From assembly GCA_026387935.1 (NCBI GenBank), contig JAPLKU010000014.1, positions 1 to 64,000 of the forward strand: a DNA stretch of 64,000 nucleotides. Reading direction: 5' to 3'. Below the pieces are notes generated by a model. That model saw only the letters and a list, made by a program, of their open reading frames with translations, had not been told where the DNA came from and searched no databases. This stretch comes from Gemmatimonadota bacterium (lineage in GTDB: Bacteria > Gemmatimonadota > Gemmatimonadetes > Gemmatimonadales > Gemmatimonadaceae). Position 1 is the first letter of the stretch. Each line of letters starts with the position of its first letter. Of the stretch, positions 27,878-36,149 are shown in pieces. The position numbers and the translations under genes were made by a program.

Positions 27878-28948
27878 GTGCGCCTCGGCTGGCGGGGCGC
27901 GCTGGGAATTGCGCTCAGCGCCGCGCTCCTCTGGTGGGTGCTGAGGGACCAGGACCTCGCGCGGGTGTGGGCTGCGCTGGCCGGGTCGAACCTTCTGCTC
28001 TGGGTGGCGTGCACCTTTTTCGCCACGCTGATTTTCCCGCTACGCGCGCGGCGGTGGCAGGCGCTGCTCGCGCCGAGCTACGGGCGACTCCCGCTCTGGC
28101 CGCTCTGGCAGGCGACCGCGATCGGCATGATGATGAACAACGTCGCGCCGTTGCGTGCGGGAGAGTTCGCGCGCCCATTCGTGCTCACGCGGTCACAGCC
28201 GCAGGTGAAGTTCACGGCGGCGTTCGCCTCGCTGGCCGTGGATCGGTTGTTCGACGGCACGGTCATCATCCTGCTGATGCTCGCGGCCACACTTGATCCG
28301 GCGTTTCACGCCGGCCAGACGATCGCGGGAACGCCGCTCAGCACGTACCTGACGCCGATTGTGCTCTTCCTCGGATTGATCCTCTGCGGTGCGCTCTTTC
28401 TGCTCTTTGCGCCTGATCTGATGGCGCGAATGGTGGACGCGGTGGTGGGCGCCGTCGCGCCGAAATTGGCGCCCAAGGCGCACGCCCTCATTGCCGGCTT
28501 CGTGGAGGGTCTGCGCGTGCTGCGAGATCCAAAGCTGATGCTCGAAGTCGTGCTCTGGACGGTGCTGCACTGGCTCTGCAACGGTTTCGCATTCTGGCTC
28601 GGGTTCAAGGCGCTGGGCATTGATGCGCCGCTGAGCGCAGGACTCCTGCTGCAGGGCCTCGTCGCGATCGCAGTGGCGGCGCCATCGTCGCCCGGATTTT
28701 TTGGCCTCTTCGAGATGTCTGGGACGGTCGGGCTCGCTCTCTACGGCGTGGCGCCAACCCAAGCCGTCGCATGGGCGCTCGGCTTCCACATCCTCTCGTA
28801 CATCCCGATCACCGTAATGGGCGGGTGGTACCTCACCCAGATGAAACTCCAGTTCTCCGATTTCCGCGGCGGAGCGAGTAGCGCCAGTACCGGTAGCGGC
28901 ACCGGCACCGGCACGCCACCAGCCGCATCGCCGCCTAGCGCACACTGA
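27878..28948 (+). CDS. Lysylphosphatidylglycerol synthase TM / flippase-like (UPF0104) membrane protein
   Basis: Multiple TM segments; NNVAPLRAGEFARPFVL; ASLAVDRLFDG; AAPSSPGFFGLFE. Confidence 0.88.
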   Translation: MRLGWRGALGIALSAALLWWVLRDQDLARVWAALAGSNLLLWVACTFFATLIFPLRARRWQALLAPSYGRLPLWPLWQATAIGMMMNNVAPLRAGEFARPFVLTRSQPQVKFTAAFASLAVDRLFDGTVIILLMLAATLDPAFHAGQTIAGTPLSTYLTPIVLFLGLILCGALFLLFAPDLMARMVDAVVGAVAPKLAPKAHALIAGFVEGLRVLRDPKLMLEVVLWTVLHWLCNGFAFWLGFKALGIDAPLSAGLLLQGLVAIAVAAPSSPGFFGLFEMSGTVGLALYGVAPTQAVAWALGFHILSYIPITVMGGWYLTQMKLQFSDFRGGASSASTGSGTGTGTPPAASPPSAH

Positions 28949-28950
28949 CT

Positions 28951-29901
28951 GTGCCCACGGCGAAAATAGAGGCGCAGGCGAAGGTCAACTTGTTCTTGCG
29001 GATTCTCGGGAGAGAACCGAGCGGATATCACCAGCTGGAAACGCTCTTTCAGCGCGTGTCGCTCGCTGATGACGTGACCATTCGCACCGAAGTGGAAGGC
29101 CGCTCACTTGAATGCAGCGGTGCCGATGTCGGTCCTGTCGAGAAAAACCTGGCGTGGCGCGCGGCGCTCGCCTTTCGCGACGTGGCGGCGTGGCCCGACA
29201 CGTTTGCGATCGAGATCGTCAAGAACATTCCCGTCGGTGGCGGACTCGGCGGTGGCAGCGCCGACGCCGGTGCGGTGCTCCGCGCGCTCAATGCGATGGC
29301 GCCAAACACACTCCCTGACGAGACGATTTTCGCCATCGCACGAGCCCTCGGTGCGGACGTGCCATTTCTCGCGAGCACCACCGCCACGGCCATCGGCTTC
29401 GTGCGCGGCGACGTCATCGCGGCCTGCCCGGCGCCACACCAGCGCGACCTGATCCTGTTGGTGCCGCCATTCTCCGTCTCGAGCGCAGACGCGTTTGGGT
29501 GGTACGCGGCGGCGCACGAGAAGGAACCGCGGAAACGGAGCCGGATGGCGACGCCAGCGAGCGGTATTGCACTGGCGACCGTCGAAGCCGCCATCGCGCG
29601 CGATGGCGGCGGGCCCACCGTACCGGTTTCGAGTGAGCACGCGTTCTCGTGGCGTGAGATCGCGACGCTCGCCGGCAACGACCTGCAAGACGTGGTCGTC
29701 GCGCACCATCCCGAGCTCTCCCGCGCGATTGCCCTGCTGATGGCGGCCGGATCGCCGCTGGTACAAATGACCGGGTCGGGCTCGACGGTGTTCGGGGTGT
29801 TCAGTAAGCGCCCTTCAGGGGGCGTGATTGCCACGCCGCAGGGATTCTCGGCGCTGCACGCGCAGACGCTGACGCGGGTGGCCGACGTCGAAGTGAGCTA
29901 G
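28951..29901 (+). CDS. ispE: 4-diphosphocytidyl-2-C-methyl-D-erythritol kinase
   Basis: AKVNLFLRILGREPSGYHQLETLFQ and NIPVGGGLGGGSADAGAVL GHMP motif. Confidence 0.93.
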   Translation: MPTAKIEAQAKVNLFLRILGREPSGYHQLETLFQRVSLADDVTIRTEVEGRSLECSGADVGPVEKNLAWRAALAFRDVAAWPDTFAIEIVKNIPVGGGLGGGSADAGAVLRALNAMAPNTLPDETIFAIARALGADVPFLASTTATAIGFVRGDVIAACPAPHQRDLILLVPPFSVSSADAFGWYAAAHEKEPRKRSRMATPASGIALATVEAAIARDGGGPTVPVSSEHAFSWREIATLAGNDLQDVVVAHHPELSRAIALLMAAGSPLVQMTGSGSTVFGVFSKRPSGGVIATPQGFSALHAQTLTRVADVEVS

Positions 29902-29926
29902 GGCGCGGACCGCACTTCCCCGTGTG

Positions 29927-29951
29927 GCGGCGTGTGCCTGGCACACGCCGC
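29927..29951. terminator. Perfect 11-bp hairpin after ispE
   Basis: GCGGCGTGTGC-CTG-GCACACGCCGC; no T-tract. Confidence 0.5.
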
Positions 29952-30012
29952 TCGCCCCCAGTGTGACGCGGACATTTGGAGCCGTTCGGCAGGTCCACTA
30001 CATTTCCCGCGC

Positions 30013-30083
30013 TGCCCCTTCGTCCAATGGCAGGACATGTGCCTTTGGAGCACAGAATGGTGGTTCGAATCCACCAGGGGCAA
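30013..30083 (+). tRNA. tRNA-Gln (anticodon TTG)
   Basis: Acceptor TGCCCCT/AGGGGCA; anticodon loop CTTTGGA; T-loop TTCGAAT. Confidence 0.93.
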
Positions 30084-30148
30084 CTCGCTGCGGGAGTACT
30101 CTCCACGTTGACTAACCCTCTGCAATAGCTTAGGTTACAAGGCTTCCC

Positions 30149-31102
30149 ATGGATGGATTGTCGGTACCGGTCAACACGTTCCGCGTTCTCGCCGGAACGA
30201 GCAATCGCGGACTCGCAGAAGAGATCTCCGCCAGCCTGGGCGTGGAACTCTGCAAGTGCACGACGAGCCGGTTTGCGGACGGAGAGGTTTTCGTCCGTAT
30301 CGACGAGAATGTCCGGGGCGCGGATGTGTTCATCGTGCAATCGACGAACCCACCCGCGGAAAACATTCTGGAGATGCTGTTGCTCATTGACGCGGCCCGT
30401 CGCGCGTCGGCCGCACGAGTGACAGTCGTGATTCCCTACTTTGGGTACGCGAGGCAGGACCGCAAGGACCAGCCGCGCGTGGCCATCGGCGCCAAGCTGA
30501 TGGCGAACCTGATTGAGGCAGCGGGCGCGGCGCGAGTCCTCGGACTCGACTTCCACGCCCATCAGTTGCAGGGCATGTTCGATTTGCCGGTGGATCATCT
30601 GTACGGCTCACCGGTGTTCACGTCACACTATCGCAAGAAGCAACTGCAGGACCTTGTGGTGGTGGCACCGGATGTCGGCAGCGCGAAGATGGCCCGTGGA
30701 TTTGCGAAGCGGCTCAACGGATCCCTCGCTATCATCGACAAGCGGCGTCCCGCGGCGAACGTGGCGGAAGTGGTGAACGTGGTCGGCGATGTTGAGGGCA
30801 AGGACTGCCTCATCCCCGACGACATGATTGATACAGCGGGCACGGTGAGCGAAGCCGCGCGCGCCTTGAAGGACCTCGGGGCGAAAGACATCTACGTATG
30901 CGCGACGCATGCGCTGCTGTCGGGCCCTGCGGTGGAGCGGCTCTCGAAGGCGCCAATCAAGGAGGTCACGGTGACCAACTCGATTGCGATTCCCGAGTCG
31001 CGGCGCTTTCCCGCGCTGACGATCTTGTCGGTCGGAGATTTGTTTGCGAAGGCGATCCGGTTTACACACGCGGATCAGAGTGTGAGCAGTTTGTTTGAAT
31101 AG
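30149..31102 (+). CDS. prs: Ribose-phosphate pyrophosphokinase
   Basis: FRVLAGTSNRGLAEEI, FADGEVFVRI, YARQDRKDQPRVAIGAKL, DDMIDTAGT. Confidence 0.96.
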   Translation: MDGLSVPVNTFRVLAGTSNRGLAEEISASLGVELCKCTTSRFADGEVFVRIDENVRGADVFIVQSTNPPAENILEMLLLIDAARRASAARVTVVIPYFGYARQDRKDQPRVAIGAKLMANLIEAAGAARVLGLDFHAHQLQGMFDLPVDHLYGSPVFTSHYRKKQLQDLVVVAPDVGSAKMARGFAKRLNGSLAIIDKRRPAANVAEVVNVVGDVEGKDCLIPDDMIDTAGTVSEAARALKDLGAKDIYVCATHALLSGPAVERLSKAPIKEVTVTNSIAIPESRRFPALTILSVGDLFAKAIRFTHADQSVSSLFE

Positions 31103-31154
31103 ACGGTAGACGGTAGGCAGGAGACGGCGAACGACCGTCTACCGACTACCATCT
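31101..31154. repeat. Inverted heptamer array D (miniature palindromic form)
   Basis: AGACGGT AGACGGT AGGCAGG AGACGGC - GAACG - ACCGTCT ACCGACT ACCATCT; 10-bp perfect GGTAGACGGT/ACCGTCTACC. Confidence 0.8.
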
Positions 31155-31232
31155 GCTCCCCAGGTGCTCCGCCGGGCCGGCGAATGACCGGGAACCCACG
31201 TTGCGCACCGCGAATCAGAGGCAGGCTTCCCC

Positions 31233-31919
31233 ATGGCATCAGTCAAGTTTCCCGCGACCCTGCGGACCACAGTCGGCAAGGGCGCCGCGCGCAAGCTGCG
31301 CGCGAAGGGTGCGATTCCCGCGATCATCTACGGGCACAAGCGCGAGCCGCTCTCGCTCACCCTCGACGAGCACACGCTGAACAAGTTGCTCGAGAAGATC
31401 AGCTACACCACGACGGTCATCGAACTTGACGTCGCTGGCACGATGGCGCGCACGATCATTCGCGAGCTCCAGCGCCATCCGGTCAAGCGCAATATTCTGC
31501 ACGTCGATTTCCAGGAGCTCGTAGCCGGTGAGAAGATCACGGTACGCGTGCCCCTCAAGTTCGTCGGCACACCGGACGGCGTCCGTATGGGCGGCGGTAT
31601 TCTCGACGAAACGATCCGCGAGCTGCACATCTCGGTCGATCCGGCGAACATCCCGAACCACATCGACGTGGATGTCACGTCGCTGCAGGTGGGCAAGTCG
31701 CTGCACATCCGCGACGTGAAGATTCCGGACGGCGTGACGGTGCTGGACGATCCGGCCGGCACGATCTGCGTCTGCGTGATTCCGAAGGAAGTCGCGGCAC
31801 CGGCGGCAGCGGGCGAAACGACGGCAGCAACGCCAGCCGAACCCGAGCTCATCCGCAAGGCGAAGCCGGACGACGAGGACGGGGCCGAAGGCGCGGCGCC
31901 GGAGAAGGACAAGAAGTAG
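31233..31919 (+). CDS. rplY: 50S ribosomal protein L25 / general stress protein Ctc
   Basis: TVGKGAARKLRAKGAIPAIIYGHKREPLSL and TL5-like C-terminal domain. Confidence 0.93.
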   Translation: MASVKFPATLRTTVGKGAARKLRAKGAIPAIIYGHKREPLSLTLDEHTLNKLLEKISYTTTVIELDVAGTMARTIIRELQRHPVKRNILHVDFQELVAGEKITVRVPLKFVGTPDGVRMGGGILDETIRELHISVDPANIPNHIDVDVTSLQVGKSLHIRDVKIPDGVTVLDDPAGTICVCVIPKEVAAPAAAGETTAATPAEPELIRKAKPDDEDGAEGAAPEKDKK

Positions 31920-31929
31920 TCGTGCGGTT

Positions 31930-31974
31930 GCCGCGCGGCGGGGATGGCATTCGCCGTTCCCCCCTCCGCGCGGC
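31930..31974 (+). terminator. Hairpin after rplY
   Basis: GCCGCGCGG/CCGCGCGGC stem. Confidence 0.45.
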
Positions 31975-31999
31975 GGCCTGACGCGCTTCCCGTCGACGC

Positions 32000-32593
32000 A
32001 TGAAAGTCATCGTCGGATTGGGGAATCCGGGAAAGGAATACGAAAAGACGCGTCACAACGTCGGCTGGTGGGTCGTTGACCACCTCGCCGACGTTTGGCG
32101 TTTTGAGGGCTGGAAAAATGACGGCGAGGCACGCGTGTCGTCCGGCGTGGTGCACGGCGCTCGCGTGCGGCTGGTGAAGCCGCAGACCTACATGAACCTG
32201 TCTGGCGCAGTGCTGCGCCAGTACAAGCGGCGGCCGTTCTTCGCCGTGGCGAACGACCTGCTCGTGGCCGTGGATGAAGTCGCACTGCCCGTTGGCCGCT
32301 ACCGCTTTCGCGAAAAAGGTTCAGCAGGCGGGCACAACGGACTCAAGAGCGTTGAAGCCCACGTCGGCACACAGGAGTACGGGCGACTGCGGATCGGCGT
32401 GGGGCCGCCGGAGGAGCGAGAGCGGTCGGGTTCGCTCAGCGACTACGTGCTGTCGTCCATGGGCAAGGGCGACACGGGCGCGGTGCTGGATCTGCTTCCG
32501 CCGCTGACCGAGGCGATCGAGCTCTGGATCGCAGAAGGGATGAAGAAGACGATGAACGCCTTTCCGGGAAAGGCGGGAGACGGTAGTGAGTAA
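32000..32593 (+). CDS. pth: Aminoacyl-tRNA hydrolase
   Basis: VGLGNPGKEYEKTRHNVGWWVVDHL, KPQTYMNLSG, GSAGGHNGLKS. Confidence 0.96.
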   Translation: MKVIVGLGNPGKEYEKTRHNVGWWVVDHLADVWRFEGWKNDGEARVSSGVVHGARVRLVKPQTYMNLSGAVLRQYKRRPFFAVANDLLVAVDEVALPVGRYRFREKGSAGGHNGLKSVEAHVGTQEYGRLRIGVGPPEERERSGSLSDYVLSSMGKGDTGAVLDLLPPLTEAIELWIAEGMKKTMNAFPGKAGDGSE

Positions 32594-32634
32594 CCGCAAC
32601 GGCGAGGACCGGGTCGCGAGTACCGTGTACCCCG
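32578..32634 (+). repeat. Left 57-nt heptameric inverted repeat (E)
   Basis: AGACGGT AGTGAGT AACCGCA ACGGCGA GGACCGG GTCGCGA GTACCGT GTACCCC G; matches the reverse complement of 33151-33207 at 44/57 without gaps. Confidence 0.85.
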
Positions 32635-32635
32635 T

Positions 32636-33040
32636 TTAGCGGCGAGCGGCGCCGAGTCGATCGGCTTGGCGAGGGAGCGGCTTCCGCTGCTCGCGCACCC
32701 GCTTCAACAGGCCAATCAGCATCTGGCGCACCTGCGTCGTTCGCGCATCGAGCCGCGCATACGCGGCGAGGGGAAGCAGGTCGAGGTCACGCGCCAGCAG
32801 CAGGTGATACTCCAGCTCAATCGCCCATGCGATTGCGTGCTGGAGAAAACGCGCCAGTTCCGCTTGCGAGGTATGCCCGCACCCTTCGGCGATGTTCGCG
32901 GGGATTGCGCTGGCTGCACGCCGCATCTGCGCGACGAGTCCTGGAAACGCCGCGCCCGGCCCCTCTTGGGTGAGCTGAAAACACTGCACGGCGAGTTCGT
33001 GCGCCTTGGTCCAGACGTCGAGCTTCCTGAAGTCCTGCAT
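32636..33040 (-). CDS. Four-helix-bundle protein (S23/IVP-like)
   Basis: MQDFRKLDVWTKAHELAVQCFQLT, QMRRAASAIPANIAEGCGH, ELARFLQHAIAWAIELEYHLLLARDL; AGGAGG ribosome-binding site upstream of the ATG at 33040. Confidence 0.9.
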   Translation of the reverse strand: MQDFRKLDVWTKAHELAVQCFQLTQEGPGAAFPGLVAQMRRAASAIPANIAEGCGHTSQAELARFLQHAIAWAIELEYHLLLARDLDLLPLAAYARLDARTTQVRQMLIGLLKRVREQRKPLPRQADRLGAARR

Positions 33041-33150
33041 ACGCCCTCCTGGTGAGCCGCACAAACTGGCGCGAATGATTGTCGAGTTCGACATCGTTTT
33101 CACTGCATCGAGATAGATTTCACGGCGCGCCGGCGCGTCCGCGTCGGCAA

Positions 33151-33207
33151 CCCGGTACGCCGTACGCGGTACTCGGTACTCGCCGCTGTCGTTACCCACT
33201 ACCGTCT
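33151..33207 (-). repeat. Right 57-nt heptameric inverted repeat (F)
   Basis: Reverse complement: AGACGGT AGTGGGT AACGACA GCGGCGA GTACCGA GTACCGC GTACGGC GTACCGG G. Confidence 0.85.
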
Positions 33208-33213
33208 ACGTCT

Positions 33214-34314
33214 TTGCTCTCCTTAGGAATCGTCGGCCTCCCGAACGTCGGAAAATCGTCCCTCTTCAACGCCCTCACGGCCGCGAAGGCCGAGGCCGCG
33301 AATTATCCGTTCTGCACGGTCGATCCGAATGTTGGCATGGTCGAGGTGCCCGACCTCCGACTCGTGAAGCTTGCCGAGATCGTGAAACCCGAGCGCACGG
33401 TTCCGGCCGTCGTGCAGTTCGTCGACATCACCTGCCTCGTGAAGGGTGCATCCCAAGGCGAAGGACTCGGCAACAAGTTCCTGACGAACATCCGCGAGAC
33501 CGATGCGATCGTGCACGTCGTCCGCTGCTTCGACGACCCCGACGTCACGCACGTGATGGGCAGCGTCGATCCGGTCCGCGACCGCGAGGTGATCGAGTTC
33601 GAGCTCGCCCTCGCCGACCTCGGCGTCGTGGAGAAGCGGCTCGACAAATCGAAGCGCGCTGCGCGCACGGGAGAAAAGGAAGCGCAGGCCGAACTCCCCG
33701 CACTCGAGAAGGCGCACGCGTCGCTCGCGGAGGGCAAGGCGCTCTGGCATGTGCTGCTCACCGACACTGAGCGCGCCATGCTCGCCACGCTGCAGTTGCT
33801 CACGCTCAAGCCGGTGCTCTACGCGGCCAACGTCACCGATGGCGAGCTGCAGGGCGACGAAGGCGCGCATGTGAAGGCGTTGCGCGCGGCCATCGCGCGC
33901 GACCGCGAGCCCGCCGAGGTCGTGACGTTCTCCGCCAAGATCGAAGGCGAACTCGCGGAGCTGGCCCCTGAAGAGCGCGCGGAGTTCCTCTCGTCGCTCG
34001 GTCTCGAATCTGCAGGCCTCGACCGGCTCATTCGCGGCGGCTACCACCTCCTCGGCCTCCAGACCTATTTCACCGCCGGTGAAAAAGAGGTCCGCGCCTG
34101 GACCATCCACCGTGGCGACACGGGTCCCAAAGCCGCCGGCGTGATCCACACCGATTTCGAACGCGGCTTCATTCGGGCCGAAACGGTGAGCTACGATGAT
34201 TTTCTTGCGCACGACGGCTGGAAGGGCGCGCGCGAAAAAGGCGTCGTTCGCTCCGAAGGCAAGGAATACGTCGTCCAGGATGGCGACGTGCTGCTGTTTC
34301 GCTTCAACGTCTGA
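33214..34314 (+). CDS. ychF: Redox-regulated ATPase / Obg-family GTPase YchF
   Basis: LGIVGLPNVGKSSLFNALTAAKAEAANYPFCTVDPN; start inferred as TTG (LLSLGIVG). Confidence 0.94.
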   Translation: MLSLGIVGLPNVGKSSLFNALTAAKAEAANYPFCTVDPNVGMVEVPDLRLVKLAEIVKPERTVPAVVQFVDITCLVKGASQGEGLGNKFLTNIRETDAIVHVVRCFDDPDVTHVMGSVDPVRDREVIEFELALADLGVVEKRLDKSKRAARTGEKEAQAELPALEKAHASLAEGKALWHVLLTDTERAMLATLQLLTLKPVLYAANVTDGELQGDEGAHVKALRAAIARDREPAEVVTFSAKIEGELAELAPEERAEFLSSLGLESAGLDRLIRGGYHLLGLQTYFTAGEKEVRAWTIHRGDTGPKAAGVIHTDFERGFIRAETVSYDDFLAHDGWKGAREKGVVRSEGKEYVVQDGDVLLFRFNV

Positions 34315-34431
34315 CGTAGCAACAACTTAGGGGCATATCGCCCCACGTTGACCGCCAGCGGCCGAGCCGCTATCTTCAGGAATAATCACGACATGGACCG
34401 CTCCGGCGCCCGCCGGTACCGGTTCCTGCCT

Positions 34432-34458
34432 CCCCCTGCGTCGGCAACCCGCAGGGGG
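34432..34458 (+). promoter_or_regulatory. Hairpin in the rpsF leader
   Basis: CCCCCTGCG/CGCAGGGGG stem about 30 nt before the rpsF start. Confidence 0.4.
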
Positions 34459-34485
34459 CGAAAAGACCAAAGGAGGATTGCCGAA

Positions 34486-34848
34486 TTGTCTCGTGAATAC
34501 GAGGCGGTCTACATCTTCGATTCTGCACTCGAAGACGCCGCCATCAACGAAAAGCTCGCCAAGCATCACGGCCTGCTGGGCACCCAGCAGGAGATCACGC
34601 TCGACCATTGGGGTCGACGCCAGCTCGCGTACAAGATTGGTACGCGCGAGACGGGCTACTACGTGATTGCCCGCTTCCATGCGGAACCCAAGACCCTGCC
34701 CGAGTTCGAGCGCGCGCTCAAGCTTGACGAGCACGTGGTCCGGTACCTGATCACCGTGCGCGAGCATGAGCTCGGCGCACCGCCCATGACCGAAGAACAG
34801 CTCGCCGCCCGCCGCAAGTCGGACGACGATGACGACGACGAGGAATAA
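34486..34848 (+). CDS. rpsF: 30S ribosomal protein S6
   Basis: YEAVYIFDSALEDAAINEKL, WGRRQLAYKI, ERALKLDEHVVRYL; TTG start after AAAGGAGG. Confidence 0.93.
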   Translation: MSREYEAVYIFDSALEDAAINEKLAKHHGLLGTQQEITLDHWGRRQLAYKIGTRETGYYVIARFHAEPKTLPEFERALKLDEHVVRYLITVREHELGAPPMTEEQLAARRKSDDDDDDEE

Positions 34849-34850
34849 CC

Positions 34851-35072
34851 ATGCGCCGACAGAAGAAGACCTGCCCCATCACCGAAGCCGGCATCCGCTA
34901 CGTCGACTACAAGGACGAGCGTTTCCTGGCCCGTTTCATCACCGACAACGGCAAGATCCTTCCGAGCCGTCTCTCGGGCGTTGATGCGCGTCACCAGCGC
35001 CAGCTGGCGACGGCGATCAAGAAGGCTCGCTACCTCGCGATCCTGCCATACACGCGCGGTCACAATCCGTAA
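34851..35072 (+). CDS. rpsR: 30S ribosomal protein S18
   Basis: YVDYKDERFLARFITDNGKILPSRLSGVDARHQRQLATAIKKARYLAILPY. Confidence 0.96.
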   Translation: MRRQKKTCPITEAGIRYVDYKDERFLARFITDNGKILPSRLSGVDARHQRQLATAIKKARYLAILPYTRGHNP

Positions 35073-35085
35073 GCCGGAAACCGAC

Positions 35086-36123
35086 GTGTCCGCGATCACC
35101 GCCGAAACTGTGGACGTCCCTGCCACGCGTGAGCGTGGCTGGGGCCGTGTCACGCTCGCGACGATCGCGTTTCTGCTCATTCCCATGACACCGCTGCTGC
35201 GCGTGCTGCTCCCCACGGAACAGACCGCTCTGCTGCTTGCACCGGCGCTCGCCGGCTGCGCCATCGTGGGATGGTTGGCCGGTGGACGGGCCATGCTGGC
35301 CGCCATCTGGACGCTCGTCGCGGCCTGGTCAATCGCGAGACTCTCCGGCGGAACAGGCCTGTTTCCGGCACTTCAGGGCGGATGGGCACTGTTGGTCGCG
35401 GCTTCGTTCGGTGCGCTCGCGATGGCGCGGCGCCAGACGACTGAGCCGTTCCTCCCGCGCGCACTCCGTGCCGTGGCGATGTCCGTTGGCGTCGCGCTGC
35501 TGGTGATCGTGGCAGTGCCTGGCGGCCCAGCCCGGGTTGCCGACGGTGTGGCGGCTGAAGCAGGCCGCCGCGCCGAAGAGTCACGCACCGGGTGGCGCCA
35601 GATGACGGGCATGCCCGAGTGGAAGGATTTTGTCGCACAGAATCCGTCGGCAGGCGAGATGGCCGATCTCGTCGAGGCGCAGCTCACCGCGCTCCCGGCG
35701 TCTGCTCGCTCGCTCTTCCCCTCCCTCGCCGCACTCGAGGCCCTCGCGGCGCTCGCGTTGGCGTGGGCGATGTATCACCGGCTCGGCCGCGCGCGGATTG
35801 GTCCGCCGCTTGGCTCGATCCGCGACTTCCGGTTCAACGACCACATGGTGTGGGGCGTGGTTGGTGGGCTGGCGCTGGTACTCCTCCCCACGGTGGCGAT
35901 TGCTCGCGCCATCGGGGCCAATCTGCTGCTCTTCTTCGGCGCTCTTTACACGATTCGCGGCGTCGGAGTGTTCCTGTGGGTCGCGTCGCCGGGCCGGTTG
36001 GCGACCGCGTTGCTGGTGGTGTTCGCCTTGCTGTTTTGGAATGTGCTGGGCGTGATGGCGCTCGGGATCGGTGTCGGTGACACCTGGCTCGACTGGCGTT
36101 CTCGCGCACGGCCAAAAACGTAA
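35086..36123 (+). CDS. Multi-TM membrane protein (DUF2232-like position between rpsR and rplI)
   Basis: GTG start; multiple TM segments; operon position. Confidence 0.7.
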   Translation: MSAITAETVDVPATRERGWGRVTLATIAFLLIPMTPLLRVLLPTEQTALLLAPALAGCAIVGWLAGGRAMLAAIWTLVAAWSIARLSGGTGLFPALQGGWALLVAASFGALAMARRQTTEPFLPRALRAVAMSVGVALLVIVAVPGGPARVADGVAAEAGRRAEESRTGWRQMTGMPEWKDFVAQNPSAGEMADLVEAQLTALPASARSLFPSLAALEALAALALAWAMYHRLGRARIGPPLGSIRDFRFNDHMVWGVVGGLALVLLPTVAIARAIGANLLLFFGALYTIRGVGVFLWVASPGRLATALLVVFALLFWNVLGVMALGIGVGDTWLDWRSRARPKT

Positions 36124-36149
36124 CTATACCCGACACGAGGTACAATTTT

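Noticed and set aside
31101-31154. Array D as an ordinary rho-independent terminator of prs
   Set aside because: No T-tract after the hairpin on either strand and the arms are clearly heptamer units; a terminator side-role is still possible.
32636-33040. Four-helix-bundle gene as an Avd accessory protein of a diversity-generating retroelement
   Set aside because: Same fold class, but no reverse transcriptase, template repeat or variable repeat is visible in the window.
32636-33199. Longer 187-aa form of the four-helix-bundle ORF
   Set aside because: The N-terminal extension runs through the right inverted repeat and lacks family similarity; ATG at 33040 has a good AGGAGG site.
8430-33207. 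Heptamer arrays as CRISPR arrays
   Set aside because: Units are contiguous 7-mers with no spacers and no cas genes are present in the window.
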